From the NCBI RefSeq assembly GCF_002078015.1, contig NZ_LWBP01000210.1, forward strand, positions 1-64,000: a stretch of DNA of 64,000 nucleotides, in the 5' to 3' direction. The notes below the pieces were generated by a model. That model was given only the letters and a program-made list of their open reading frames with translations. It did not search any database and was not told the DNA's origin. A program made the position numbers and the translations under genes. The DNA is from Niastella populi. Lineage in GTDB: Bacteria; Bacteroidota; Bacteroidia; Chitinophagales; Chitinophagaceae. Below, one piece after another: positions 1-7,180 of this stretch (positions within the stretch are counted from its first letter, which is position 1; every line of letters starts with the position of its first letter).

Positions 1-40
1 TACTCAAAAGCTCCTCCTGGCTCCAGCCATTTTAAATTAA

Positions 41-454
41 TATCGACTTATACGAAATGCATTTGCTCATACTGATGTTATCGCTGACAATGATGAAAAA
101 CCCTCAGATAAAAAGAGTGAATTGCATTATAAAGAAATAATGCAATTTCAAGGGCAAATTGAAGCAGCCTATCCAAAGCTGAACGCACCGAATAGTATTG
201 ATAATATAGGGTTTGATGATTTTTTATTATTTACAAGAGCAGTAAAAAATACTGCTGAGAATATGATGAAGTTTTGCACCCCTAAGAATAGTGAACTGTA
301 TTCTTATTATCAGCGTCTTAATCTCTTTCGACAATACCAGTCTGGGTCAACTAGGAGAAAAAACGCTATGGTGGGAGATTTGAAGCAAAGATTTGGGCTA
401 AGTACTGTTGAAGCAGAAAATTTATTAAATTCGGACTTTGCTTCGTTAGCTTAA
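41..454 (+). CDS. C-terminal part of a HEPN-like (RNxxAH) protein, left end frameshifted or cut
   Basis: The frame is open from 41 to 454; the only start-like codon before the well-coded part is a TTG at 122, but the residues before it (RLIRNAFAHTD at about 44-76) read like real protein, so the true gene starts further left. An in-frame stop at 38-40 means either a frameshift at about 37-41 or a broken gene. RNAFAH fits the R-x4-H motif of HEPN ribonuclease-type domains. The rest is mostly helical and charged, and I do not recognise a named family. The stop codon (452-454) lies inside the tRNA-like sequence that starts at 440, so the tail of the protein is encoded by that sequence, as happens when an element integrates beside a gene. 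The gene lies outside the direct repeats at 648 and 6155. Confidence 0.45.
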   Translation, partial: YRLIRNAFAHTDVIADNDEKPSDKKSELHYKEIMQFQGQIEAAYPKLNAPNSIDNIGFDDFLLFTRAVKNTAENMMKFCTPKNSELYSYYQRLNLFRQYQSGSTRRKNAMVGDLKQRFGLSTVEAENLLNSDFASLA

Positions 455-529
455 TTGGTAGAGCGACCACCTCGATAGCAGTAACCTGCTATCAAGTGGC
501 AGGTCGGAGTTCGAATCTTCGGTGAAGCA
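440..529 (+). tRNA. tRNA-like sequence with expanded anticodon arm (probable tRNA pseudogene or remnant)
   Basis: A cloverleaf can be drawn by eye. The acceptor stem is GCTTCGT (440-446) with GTGAAGC (522-528), including G-U pairs, plus discriminator A529. The D arm is at 449-464 (GCTT/GAGC). The T arm is CGGAG-TTCGAAT-CTTCG (505-521). CCA is not encoded. The anticodon arm is abnormal: CCAC (467-470) pairs with GTGG (496-499), but about 25 nt lie between them instead of 7-9, and they contain a perfect 8-bp hairpin GATAGCAG/CTGCTATC with loop TAAC (474-493). No anticodon can therefore be assigned. The element lies just upstream of a tyrosine recombinase, the usual place for a tRNA attachment target. 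It may be a decayed tRNA, an element-borne mimic or a tRNA carrying an insertion. Confidence 0.5.
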
Positions 530-874
530 CTAGTTGCCCGCATAATCTTGATAGAGTTATTGAATTTATTATCTTAATAGTCTCTTTAATGCTCTTCTTC
601 AATAATGTCCTTGTTTTGTTACTAAATTTTGTAAACCTCAAGTAATTTGCGAGTCTTTACTTTCTGTATTGGGAAGTAACGCTTTTCTTCTGCTTTCTCT
701 TGTTTTCATCAGCTTTCCTAACGTGATGCTTATCAGGACTGTGTTCTAACAGATTCCTCTAATTTTCCTGCGTTTTATTTTTTTGTTGGACGATTTCCTG
801 TTAATTTCGGATAGCAGGTGCGAGGTGCAAAATTTAAAGGTTTTAGAGAAATTATTGCACTAAAATGCTCTTGA
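530..874. other. Gap between tRNA-like sequence and recombinase; contains left repeat of the island
   Basis: No convincing gene. It holds the left copy of the imperfect direct repeat (648-679). It also holds the left arm (ATTGCACTA, 854-862) of an inverted repeat whose right arm (TAGTGCAAT, 883-891) lies within the first codons of the recombinase frame. The missing N-terminal part of the recombinase would be expected here, but I find no open continuation. Confidence 0.5.
648..679 (+). repeat. Left direct repeat, candidate attL of the island
   Basis: This 32-bp segment matches 6155-6186 at 28 of 32 positions, and 21 of the last 22 are identical (core ACTTTCTGTAT then GGGAAGTAA). The two copies bracket the recombinase, excisionase, Fic, HEPN, metallopeptidase and DUF6236 genes. 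Direct repeats at both ends of a recombinase-bearing AT-rich segment are the expected signature of site-specific integration. Confidence 0.55.
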
Positions 875-1672
875 GTGCTTTCTAGTGCAATAAAATATCT
901 GAAGAAGTGGAAAGGTGCTCACTTAAAATTCCGGCATATTGATGAAAGGTTTTTAGAAAAATTCAAGGAGTATTTGCTAACTACCACTTCTTTAAAGTCG
1001 AAGCACACAAAGCTTAACCAGAATTCAGCTGCCTCCTATTATGATAAATTAGCCCTGATTGTTCAGAGTGCATTTCTTGATAAATATTTATCTGAAGACT
1101 ACACACAACGGGTTCCCCATATCAGTAATGTAGAAACGTTCCAGCAGATCATTGACGACGAAGAATTGAAATTGCTGTTGGATAATCCGGTGGAGGATGA
1201 ATTGGTTTTCAGATCATCAATATTTGCGTTATTAACCGGCTTTCGCTTCAGTGCCTTGAAAATATTGAAGTGGGGTGACTTTCATTATTCTACTTCATTA
1301 GATGCCTGGTATGTGTACATTATTGACCCAAAACCAGAACGATCATTTAAACACTATATCAGTCATCAGGCTTTACATATTTTAGGTGGCAAACAGGATG
1401 GTGATAAACTGGTATTTCCCGATTTAAATTATCACCACGTAAGAGCAAAATTGAAAGAGTGGTTCAGTAAAGTGGGCCTGGAGAAAAAAGCCAAGTTCCA
1501 TAACTGGCGGCATAAATATGCTACCGACTTAATTGAAAAAGGAGAAGATATTTATATAGTAAGTAAGATGCTTAATCACAAGCATGTGAAAACAACGCAG
1601 ATCTATGCAAAGGTACCTGATACCAACAGGGCCAGGGCCGCAGGTAAGGCGATTATTAATCATTTAAATTAA
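875..1672 (+). CDS. Tyrosine recombinase/integrase, N-terminally truncated
   Basis: Site-specific recombinase of the type found in Bacteroidota mobile elements. The catalytic domain is complete: Arg124 in TGFR, the H-x-x-R box at 209-212 (HNWR), His235 in LNHKH, and the Tyr244 nucleophile in TTQIY. A candidate catalytic lysine is at 153 or 159. The family usually runs to about 400 residues with an arm-binding domain and a full SAM-like core-binding domain. This frame has 265 residues, opens directly after a stop at 872-874 and starts with a GTG at 875, so the arm-binding domain and the first part of the core-binding domain are missing. It may be inactive for integration, or the start may have been lost through a frameshift. 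It is followed after 6 bp by an excisionase-like gene. Confidence 0.85.
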   Translation: MLSSAIKYLKKWKGAHLKFRHIDERFLEKFKEYLLTTTSLKSKHTKLNQNSAASYYDKLALIVQSAFLDKYLSEDYTQRVPHISNVETFQQIIDDEELKLLLDNPVEDELVFRSSIFALLTGFRFSALKILKWGDFHYSTSLDAWYVYIIDPKPERSFKHYISHQALHILGGKQDGDKLVFPDLNYHHVRAKLKEWFSKVGLEKKAKFHNWRHKYATDLIEKGEDIYIVSKMLNHKHVKTTQIYAKVPDTNRARAAGKAIINHLN

Positions 1673-1678
1673 TCAAGT

Positions 1679-2026
1679 ATGGGTATATCACCGATGGAGC
1701 AACGTTTGGAGAAAATGGAAGCTGATATACAGCATATAAAAGGCATGCTGAGTGAATTGCTGGATATCACCCGTATGGCTACACAGAATCATTCAGAGGA
1801 AAAGATCATGTCGGCAAAAGAAGTAGCGGAATTTCTAAAACTGGATTTAAACGTGATCTACTCCAAATGTAGCGATGGGCAAATACCTTATTTCAAAATG
1901 GGCAAGCTGTATAAGTTTAAGAAATCTGAAATCCTGGAGTGGGTAAAAAAGCAGGAAGCCAGCTCGCCGTTTTCGGTAGATGATTATGTTGAGCGGTATT
2001 TGCAGAAGAATCAGTTGAAGGGGTGA
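1679..2026 (+). CDS. Excisionase-like helix-turn-helix DNA-binding protein
   Basis: A 115-residue protein. A short N-terminal coiled coil (about residues 5-40, MEQRLEKMEADIQHIKGML) is followed by a MerR/HTH_17-type winged helix at about 42-95 (MSAKEVAEFLKLDLNVIYSKCSDGQIPYFKMGKLYKFKKSEILEW, shown here only as landmarks for the helix-turn-helix and wing). This architecture is common for excisionase or element-control proteins in Bacteroidota. Its gene starts 6 bp after the recombinase stop, so the two are probably co-transcribed and it likely sets the direction of recombination or regulates the element. DNA binding is an inference from the fold. Confidence 0.75.
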   Translation: MGISPMEQRLEKMEADIQHIKGMLSELLDITRMATQNHSEEKIMSAKEVAEFLKLDLNVIYSKCSDGQIPYFKMGKLYKFKKSEILEWVKKQEASSPFSVDDYVERYLQKNQLKG

Positions 2027-2036
2027 TTAAAAAATT

Positions 2037-2063
2037 GAACTACCGAGGAAAACTCGGTAGTTC
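2037..2063. promoter_or_regulatory. Perfect 11-bp inverted repeat between excisionase and Fic gene
   Basis: GAACTACCGAG (2037-2047) and CTCGGTAGTTC (2053-2063) are perfectly complementary around a 5-nt loop. No T run follows on the plus strand, while an A run precedes it, so it could terminate minus-strand transcripts. It could equally be an operator for the following RhuM-Fic gene, whose ATG is at 2096. Confidence 0.5.
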
Positions 2064-2095
2064 GAATATATTGGGAACCAATTAAATATTTTAAA

Positions 2096-3091
2096 ATGGA
2101 GAATCGAGGGGAAATCGTTATTTACCAGGCAGATTCTGGTAAGCCTCAAATAGAGGTTAAATTAGCTGGGGATACTTTGTGGTTGTCACAACGACTTATG
2201 GCCGATGTATTTGATAAAGATTCAGACACGATTGGTTTACATATTAAAAACATTTTTTCTGAAGGAGAACTACTGGAAAATGAAACTACCGATGTTTTCT
2301 CGGTTGTTCAACACGAGGGAAACAGAAAAGTGAAAAGGAATGTAAAATTTTATAATCTGGATGTCATTTTATCGGTTGGGTATAGGGTCAGTTCTAAAAG
2401 GGGCACGCAGTTCCGGATTTGGGCAAACAAAATATTAAAAGATTATCTGGTTGTAGGGTATGCGGTGAATGAAAAGCGCCTGCAGGAACAGTCCCGTCAG
2501 TTGGAGGAACTAAAAAAAACTGTTAAGCTGTTAAGTAATGTGGTAGATAATAAGGAACTAACTTCCGACGAAGCAACTGGGCTGCTTAAAGTAATCGCTG
2601 ACTATACCTACGCTCTGGATGTATTGGATCAATACGACCACCAGATATTGGAAATTCACGATACCACCGCAGAGGAACTATTTCGGATTACTTATGAAGA
2701 AGCGATGAAAGCTATCCGTGGCTTGCGGGACAAGTTCGGTGGAAGCTCACTTTTTGGGAATGAAAAAGATGATTCTTTTCAGGGGTCGCTTGCGGCTATT
2801 TATCAGACGTTCGACGGTCACTATGTATATCCAAGCGTTGAGGAAAAAGCTGCCAACCTACTATACTTTGTTATAAAGAACCATTCCTTTTCGGATGGTA
2901 ATAAACGTATAGCTGCTTTTCTGTTTGTGTGGTTTCTTGAAAAGAACCATATTTTATACAGAGTGGATGGCTCAAAGCGAATAGCTGATAATGCACTGGT
3001 CGCACTTACCTTAATGATTGCAGAAAGTAAGCCAGATGAAAAGGATATGATGATAAAGGTGGTCGTTAATTTAATTAACATGAGAAATTAG
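2096..3091 (+). CDS. RhuM-type protein with C-terminal Fic/Doc domain
   Basis: Two-part protein of 331 residues. The N-terminal part (about 1-130) matches the virulence protein RhuM type, with a DNA-binding-like KilA-N/BRO-style core (LSQRLMADVFDKDSDTIGLHIKNIF and FYNLDVILSVGYRVSSKRG are the recognisable blocks). A coiled-coil stretch (about 125-150) leads into a Fic/Doc domain. The Fic motif HSFSDGNKR starts at His263. The Lys before the last Arg, in place of the Gly-Arg of AMPylating Fic enzymes, resembles Doc, a kinase of EF-Tu. Modification of a cellular target is therefore plausible, but the substrate is unknown. No antitoxin of Phd type is visible beside it. It lies inside the repeat-bounded island. 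Confidence 0.85.
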   Translation: MENRGEIVIYQADSGKPQIEVKLAGDTLWLSQRLMADVFDKDSDTIGLHIKNIFSEGELLENETTDVFSVVQHEGNRKVKRNVKFYNLDVILSVGYRVSSKRGTQFRIWANKILKDYLVVGYAVNEKRLQEQSRQLEELKKTVKLLSNVVDNKELTSDEATGLLKVIADYTYALDVLDQYDHQILEIHDTTAEELFRITYEEAMKAIRGLRDKFGGSSLFGNEKDDSFQGSLAAIYQTFDGHYVYPSVEEKAANLLYFVIKNHSFSDGNKRIAAFLFVWFLEKNHILYRVDGSKRIADNALVALTLMIAESKPDEKDMMIKVVVNLINMRN

Positions 3092-3130
3092 CCGTAAATT
3101 CCTATTCTCTTACTATCTAAATTTTTAAAG

Positions 3131-4189
3131 GTGAATATTTTGACTGAGAACACTTTATCTATTTTGCCTGCAGACCTGATTCAAAAAGCAAAAAAGATGT
3201 CTAAGGCATATGAATATCTTTATTGTATTGAGAATTTACTGCGGGATTTCATCGATAAACATCCGAATCGGATTTTACTAAACTTCTCTTCAGAAGTTCA
3301 AAAAAGTATTCGGGTAAGAAAAAACGAAGAGCAAAAACATAATTGGATTTCACTGAGGGGCAATTCGGACTTATTTTATATAGACTTTAAAGATTTAGCT
3401 GATGTAATCTCTAACAATTGGGACTATTTTAAAGACAATTTCCCTTCCCAAATTTGGATCAAAGCAAAACTTGAGGATTTGACGAAAATACGAAATTTAA
3501 TCGCACATAATAGTTACATTGACAGTGACGACTTATCTCTAGCTAAAGTTCATTTCAATACAATCGCTCGACAAATATCTGGCAATAAAAATATATGTTT
3601 TGTAAGCCAACCCACGGATAACATAGTAGGTAATTTTTTCGTTGAAGGGTTAAGTAAATCCAAACTTTGGACGTATGGCCAAGTTTCTGATGGGATAGAA
3701 TATCTTTTTTACTTTCCAGCTACTATTGATGTTGCTCCAATTTTGTTACGCGCTTTTTATTACCAAGTTAGTATTGCCTTTTATATCGTTTATGAAAACT
3801 GCAAAATTCTTTTGAATCCATCTTTTAACACTAGCCGGGAATATGAGGAATGTAAAAATTTAGAGTTTCTTAACAAAAACGTTCAATTTCAAATAGGCTT
3901 CCATGATATTGATAAAGACGGATTGGAAGAATTGTTTATTTGCGCTAAAGATCAGACGCGGGAGTTTATAAAGGATGGGATGGTAATTAACGTTTTCAAG
4001 TATTATCCTCCAGCTTTTAAGCGACATTCAGGTAGAGCTGAAAATTGGGATCTTGTCGGAGATTTCAAATGCTGGGAAGAAAAAGCTTATGTTAAAGAAA
4101 GTTCTATAACTATCCCGCGTAATTTAAGAGGGTTTTATTATGAATGGACTTTTGTGAAAGGAGAATTCAGAGATACGGGATATCATTAG
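3131..4189 (+). CDS. Swt1-type HEPN domain protein
   Basis: A 352-residue protein starting at GTG 3131 behind an AAAGG ribosome-binding stretch. Residues about 20-150 look like the Swt1-family HEPN domain (AYEYLYCIENLLRDFI at its start). The R-x4-H ribonuclease motif RNLIAH is at 121-126. HEPN domains with this motif are usually RNA-cleaving and are common in toxins and phage-defence proteins. The C-terminal half is not recognised; it contains a calcium-loop-like DIDKDGLEELF segment. It sits 39 bp after the Fic gene in the same direction. RNA cleavage is an inference from the motif. Confidence 0.65.
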   Translation: MNILTENTLSILPADLIQKAKKMSKAYEYLYCIENLLRDFIDKHPNRILLNFSSEVQKSIRVRKNEEQKHNWISLRGNSDLFYIDFKDLADVISNNWDYFKDNFPSQIWIKAKLEDLTKIRNLIAHNSYIDSDDLSLAKVHFNTIARQISGNKNICFVSQPTDNIVGNFFVEGLSKSKLWTYGQVSDGIEYLFYFPATIDVAPILLRAFYYQVSIAFYIVYENCKILLNPSFNTSREYEECKNLEFLNKNVQFQIGFHDIDKDGLEELFICAKDQTREFIKDGMVINVFKYYPPAFKRHSGRAENWDLVGDFKCWEEKAYVKESSITIPRNLRGFYYEWTFVKGEFRDTGYH

Positions 4190-4254
4190 TACCATTAGCA
4201 GAGACCTTGGTTAATAAATTCAAATTTATTAATCAATATTTTGCCATATAACCA

Positions 4255-4692
4255 ATGGTTCATTTTCCTCTTTCTGATTCAAAAAAAGTTTATATGATCG
4301 ACAAAATTTCAAATTGGATTAAAGGTAAATTGAATAGGCATAACGAAAAAGCAAACCCTTCTGATTTGCGACTAATAACCGCCTTGCACGAAGCAGCCCA
4401 TGTAGTTTGTGCATATCTGTCTAAATTCCATTACTTAATCGGAAACGTTTGTTTGACTTCTGATTTAACCGGTGAAACATTTGTGACTCTTAGTAAGAGC
4501 AAGCTTATAGTAGAAGGTAAAGCCGAAATGCCAGGTATTGAGAACGATTGTGATGTAGCTATTGATGCTGCAATTATTTTTTATGCTGGTTTTGAAGCAG
4601 AGAAAGTTTATTCCCATAAGAGTGGAATTTCGCCAGATAAAAGCCACTCAATGAATGACTATAATTATGTTGACCAGTTGATTGTGGACTAA
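4255..4692 (+). CDS. Short M41-like zinc metallopeptidase-type protein
   Basis: A 145-residue protein with the zinc-binding motif HEAAH at 45-49 (ALHEAAHVVCAYL) followed by a hydrophobic AIIFYAGFEAEK block. Both resemble the stand-alone FtsH/M41-type peptidase fold. The C-terminus, where a third metal ligand is expected (NDYNYVDQ), ends soon afterwards, so the protein is short for the family and may be truncated. An alternative start is ATG 4294. No AAA domain and no membrane segment are visible. It lies between the HEPN gene and the ImmA/IrrE-like fragment. Protease activity is inferred from the motif only. Confidence 0.55.
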   Translation: MVHFPLSDSKKVYMIDKISNWIKGKLNRHNEKANPSDLRLITALHEAAHVVCAYLSKFHYLIGNVCLTSDLTGETFVTLSKSKLIVEGKAEMPGIENDCDVAIDAAIIFYAGFEAEKVYSHKSGISPDKSHSMNDYNYVDQLIVD

Positions 4693-4761
4693 AATTTTGA
4701 CTCAACGTGAAGTATTCTTGGTTGTTCTTTTTTAATTTTAATAGATTAGTCGGATTTTGAT

Positions 4762-5007
4762 ATGAACTTTCTGGAAGTATCTCTGTCTGAAGAATACCAG
4801 AATATTTCAATTGCATTGGGTATGAGATATTATTGTGAAGAGCAAGAAGAAGAAGCTAAATATTTAGGTGGGTGCTTGCAAATTCCAAGAGCGGGATTAT
4901 TGTGGGCAACAAAAAAGTCAATGAGTATTGAGCAAATCAGTGAATACTATGTTGCAAGTATAGATATGGTTAAATATAGACTAAATATAAGTGGTGTTTC
5001 TAAGTAA
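4762..5007 (+). CDS. C-terminal half of an ImmA/IrrE-like protein (probable fragment)
   Basis: The 81 residues match the end of ImmA/IrrE-type metallopeptidases. The block EEEAKYLGGCLQIPRAGLLWA is the E-x-E-A segment with the LxxPR motif, followed by a helix-turn-helix-like tail (MSIEQISEYYVASIDMVKYRLN). The HExxH zinc motif that should lie upstream is absent. The 69 bp between this frame and the previous gene do not encode it, so this is either a 5'-deleted gene or a non-catalytic derivative. Intact relatives cleave phage-type or element repressors. It is followed after 81 bp by the DUF6236-like gene. Confidence 0.5.
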   Translation: MNFLEVSLSEEYQNISIALGMRYYCEEQEEEAKYLGGCLQIPRAGLLWATKKSMSIEQISEYYVASIDMVKYRLNISGVSK

Positions 5008-5088
5008 CGATTTTTTACTAAAAAGTGAAATATTTTTTCTTAATTACTTAAGCAAGGATTGATTTTTAAAGTTTAAATAATTGCATAC

Positions 5089-6072
5089 ATGGAACCGTTG
5101 ATATACTATCCCACATTTGAGCCGCCAAATGAAACCTGGCTAAAATTTGCATTGTTATATTTTGAGAATTTTAAACCAATTGTTCCTTACAATAGGCGTG
5201 AAAATCTTTCTGATGATTTTAGGAGAGTTATTGATAAATCTGATCTTGTTACTTTATATTCTCCTGGTGATATAGATGGCCATCATGCCTCTCTCCATGC
5301 AATTGAAGATGTAAGGAGAATTTTAGAAGAACCGTATGGTCGAAGTGAAATGTTTAAGGAAATAAATCTTGCGAGAAAATGGAAAGATCCCAAAAATTGG
5401 ACTTTCAAAATATACAAGGAAAAGTTTTCTTATAATTGGGTGGAGTTTTGTCAAAATCATAATATAGGCATTAATACACAAGATGGAATTCTTTTGCCTG
5501 AAGAATTAGCTTTTATATATATGACCTATTTGGCTAAGGAAATTGCCTTTAGTGAATCTGCAGCGATTATAACTGACAACAATAAGTTCGATGCATTTAC
5601 CAATTTTTCAAGACTCAGTAATCCTGTTACTGATAGAAATCTTGAATTCAGAAAAGGAATTATCAATTTGGTACTTCCTAGGAAGTTAAATGAAATACCA
5701 ATTAATAAAGTGATAAAATTTAGGCGAGAAAATAGGGCGCTTATAAAAGCATTTAATACTGAATTGCAAAGTGTTCAACAGAAAATATCAGAAGGCTATT
5801 CTGAGCAGGACTTTATAGATCGCTATAATGATGTATATTCTCAGATAACTACGGAGATTGCCAAATTCGGAATCGGGATAACAGCAATTCCTTTTGGAAT
5901 GTATGCATTAATTAAAAATCCTGGAGCATTAACGCAAGCGTATGTTAAGGAAGTTTTAGGTGCAATGGGGTTTTTAATTGGAGGTGTTTTTGGGTTGCAT
6001 AAAGGGTTAAAGGATACTGCAACAAAAAGGTACTGCAAAAAATATATTACTAATCTTACAAGGTTGCAATAA
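5089..6072 (+). CDS. DUF6236-like protein with C-terminal hydrophobic segments
   Basis: A 327-residue protein whose N-terminus (LIYYPTFEPPNETWLKFALLYFENFKPIVP) resembles the DUF6236 family, which has no established function. Near the C-terminus two hydrophobic glycine-containing segments at about 262-280 (FGIGITAIPFGMYALI) and 288-305 (LGAMGFLIGGVFGL) could form a membrane hairpin. It is the last gene before the right direct repeat and is AT-rich like the other island genes. Its place after an ImmA/IrrE-like fragment suggests the two belonged to one module. A membrane-acting effector is possible but not shown. Confidence 0.55.
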   Translation: MEPLIYYPTFEPPNETWLKFALLYFENFKPIVPYNRRENLSDDFRRVIDKSDLVTLYSPGDIDGHHASLHAIEDVRRILEEPYGRSEMFKEINLARKWKDPKNWTFKIYKEKFSYNWVEFCQNHNIGINTQDGILLPEELAFIYMTYLAKEIAFSESAAIITDNNKFDAFTNFSRLSNPVTDRNLEFRKGIINLVLPRKLNEIPINKVIKFRRENRALIKAFNTELQSVQQKISEGYSEQDFIDRYNDVYSQITTEIAKFGIGITAIPFGMYALIKNPGALTQAYVKEVLGAMGFLIGGVFGLHKGLKDTATKRYCKKYITNLTRLQ

Positions 6073-6154
6073 AGCTTCATTTTTTGTAAGAACTAATGAA
6101 ATTGCAGAAAGAGCTGCTACTTTTTTCACTAGTTTTCATTAAAAGCGCATCAAC

Positions 6155-6186
6155 TGCGATTTTCTACTTTCTGTATCGGGAAGTAA
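6155..6186 (+). repeat. Right direct repeat, candidate attR of the island
   Basis: Right copy of the 32-bp imperfect direct repeat (28/32 identical to 648-679). It lies 14 bp downstream of the stop codon (6200-6202) of the leftward TPR gene, so integration here would leave that chromosomal gene intact. Base composition shifts from AT-rich to more balanced just to the right. Confidence 0.55.
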
Positions 6187-6199
6187 ATCCCTCTTTATT

Positions 6200-7036
6200 T
6201 TATTGCTTTTGCTTCGATCTGAAATATTCAATCACTTTCGGGATAGCGTACAAATCTTTGTTGCTCTCCCAATACAGATGCGCCTGCTGTTCTGAACCCT
6301 GAAGAATGCCACCCAACATTTCGGTAGTTTTATCAACTGGCGGTGGTGTATGTTCCTCTTTTGCCACTTCATCTACTACATACTTATTCCGCTGCATTGC
6401 AGCAGGCAGTTTCCTGTCGGCGTCCGCTATCTTATCTTCCAGCACATCCAGCACAATTTCCCCGAACCTGAATTCGATGGAAGGATCATCATGGTTCTTT
6501 TTCAGATGCTCTCTGGCAGCCTTGTAATCACCGGTGTTCATATACGTATCCATCAACAAAAGTCTGATGCCCTGATTATCGCCCTCATTCAGGGAAAGGA
6601 TCATCCTGAATATTTCAATTGCTTTCGGAACTTGTTGCTGCCAGAGACATTCCAGTCCATAAGAATGGCACATACGCAACCAGGCCCTGTTATCCAGTAT
6701 CAGCCAGCTGAGTTTATGTTTGGAAAAATCGAACTTTTCAGGGAATAATGCTTTGCCTTTCAGGTAACCCTGCTCAACAGTGGCAAGTGCTTCATCCGGC
6801 TTCTGCTGTCTGCGATACAATTCACTCAGGCAGGAATAGGCACTGAAATAATAAGGGTATTCTTCAATCAGGGAAAGCAAATCTTCTTCTGCTTTCTTAG
6901 GCTTTTTGTCAAAAAGGCGAAAGGCTTCTACCATCGCTTTATGCAGCATTTCCGGACTCCAGAATTTAGGATATACGAATTCCCATTCCGTTGTGTCATA
7001 TTGCCGGATCTTTGGCTTTTGTTTATCGTTGGCCAT
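6200..7036 (-). CDS. Tetratricopeptide repeat protein
   Basis: A 278-residue cytoplasmic protein without a signal peptide. It has TPR-like helical pairs at about 37-105 (AEEDLLSLIEEYPYYFSAYSCLSELYRR then PDEALATVEQGY) and 130-185 (AIEIFRMILSLNEGDNQGIRLLLMDTYMNTGDYKAAREHL). The GDNQGIR phrase resembles TPR regions of ST7-like proteins. It probably acts as a protein-interaction scaffold; no partner can be named. It is the first gene of the chromosomal backbone to the right of the island, is transcribed toward it, and has no operon partner. Confidence 0.75.
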   Translation of the reverse strand: MANDKQKPKIRQYDTTEWEFVYPKFWSPEMLHKAMVEAFRLFDKKPKKAEEDLLSLIEEYPYYFSAYSCLSELYRRQQKPDEALATVEQGYLKGKALFPEKFDFSKHKLSWLILDNRAWLRMCHSYGLECLWQQQVPKAIEIFRMILSLNEGDNQGIRLLLMDTYMNTGDYKAAREHLKKNHDDPSIEFRFGEIVLDVLEDKIADADRKLPAAMQRNKYVVDEVAKEEHTPPPVDKTTEMLGGILQGSEQQAHLYWESNKDLYAIPKVIEYFRSKQKQ

Positions 7037-7180
7037 AGTAATTTAGTTTTTCATTGACCAACAAGATAGCTGCTTACATTTAAAAAACAAAGCTCCGCAT
7101 CAGTTAGCTTCCATTTTTAAAAAATTGATTTGTGTCATATTTGCGCAAAGTCCCGTGGGTGAGTATCTTTTCGCTCCTGA

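Noticed and set aside
4462-4647. Leftward frame inside the M41-like gene
   Set aside because: Antisense to a frame with a clear HExxH motif; no start signal or family.
5841-6080. Leftward frame of 79 residues
   Set aside because: Shadow of the DUF6236-like coding sequence on the opposite strand.
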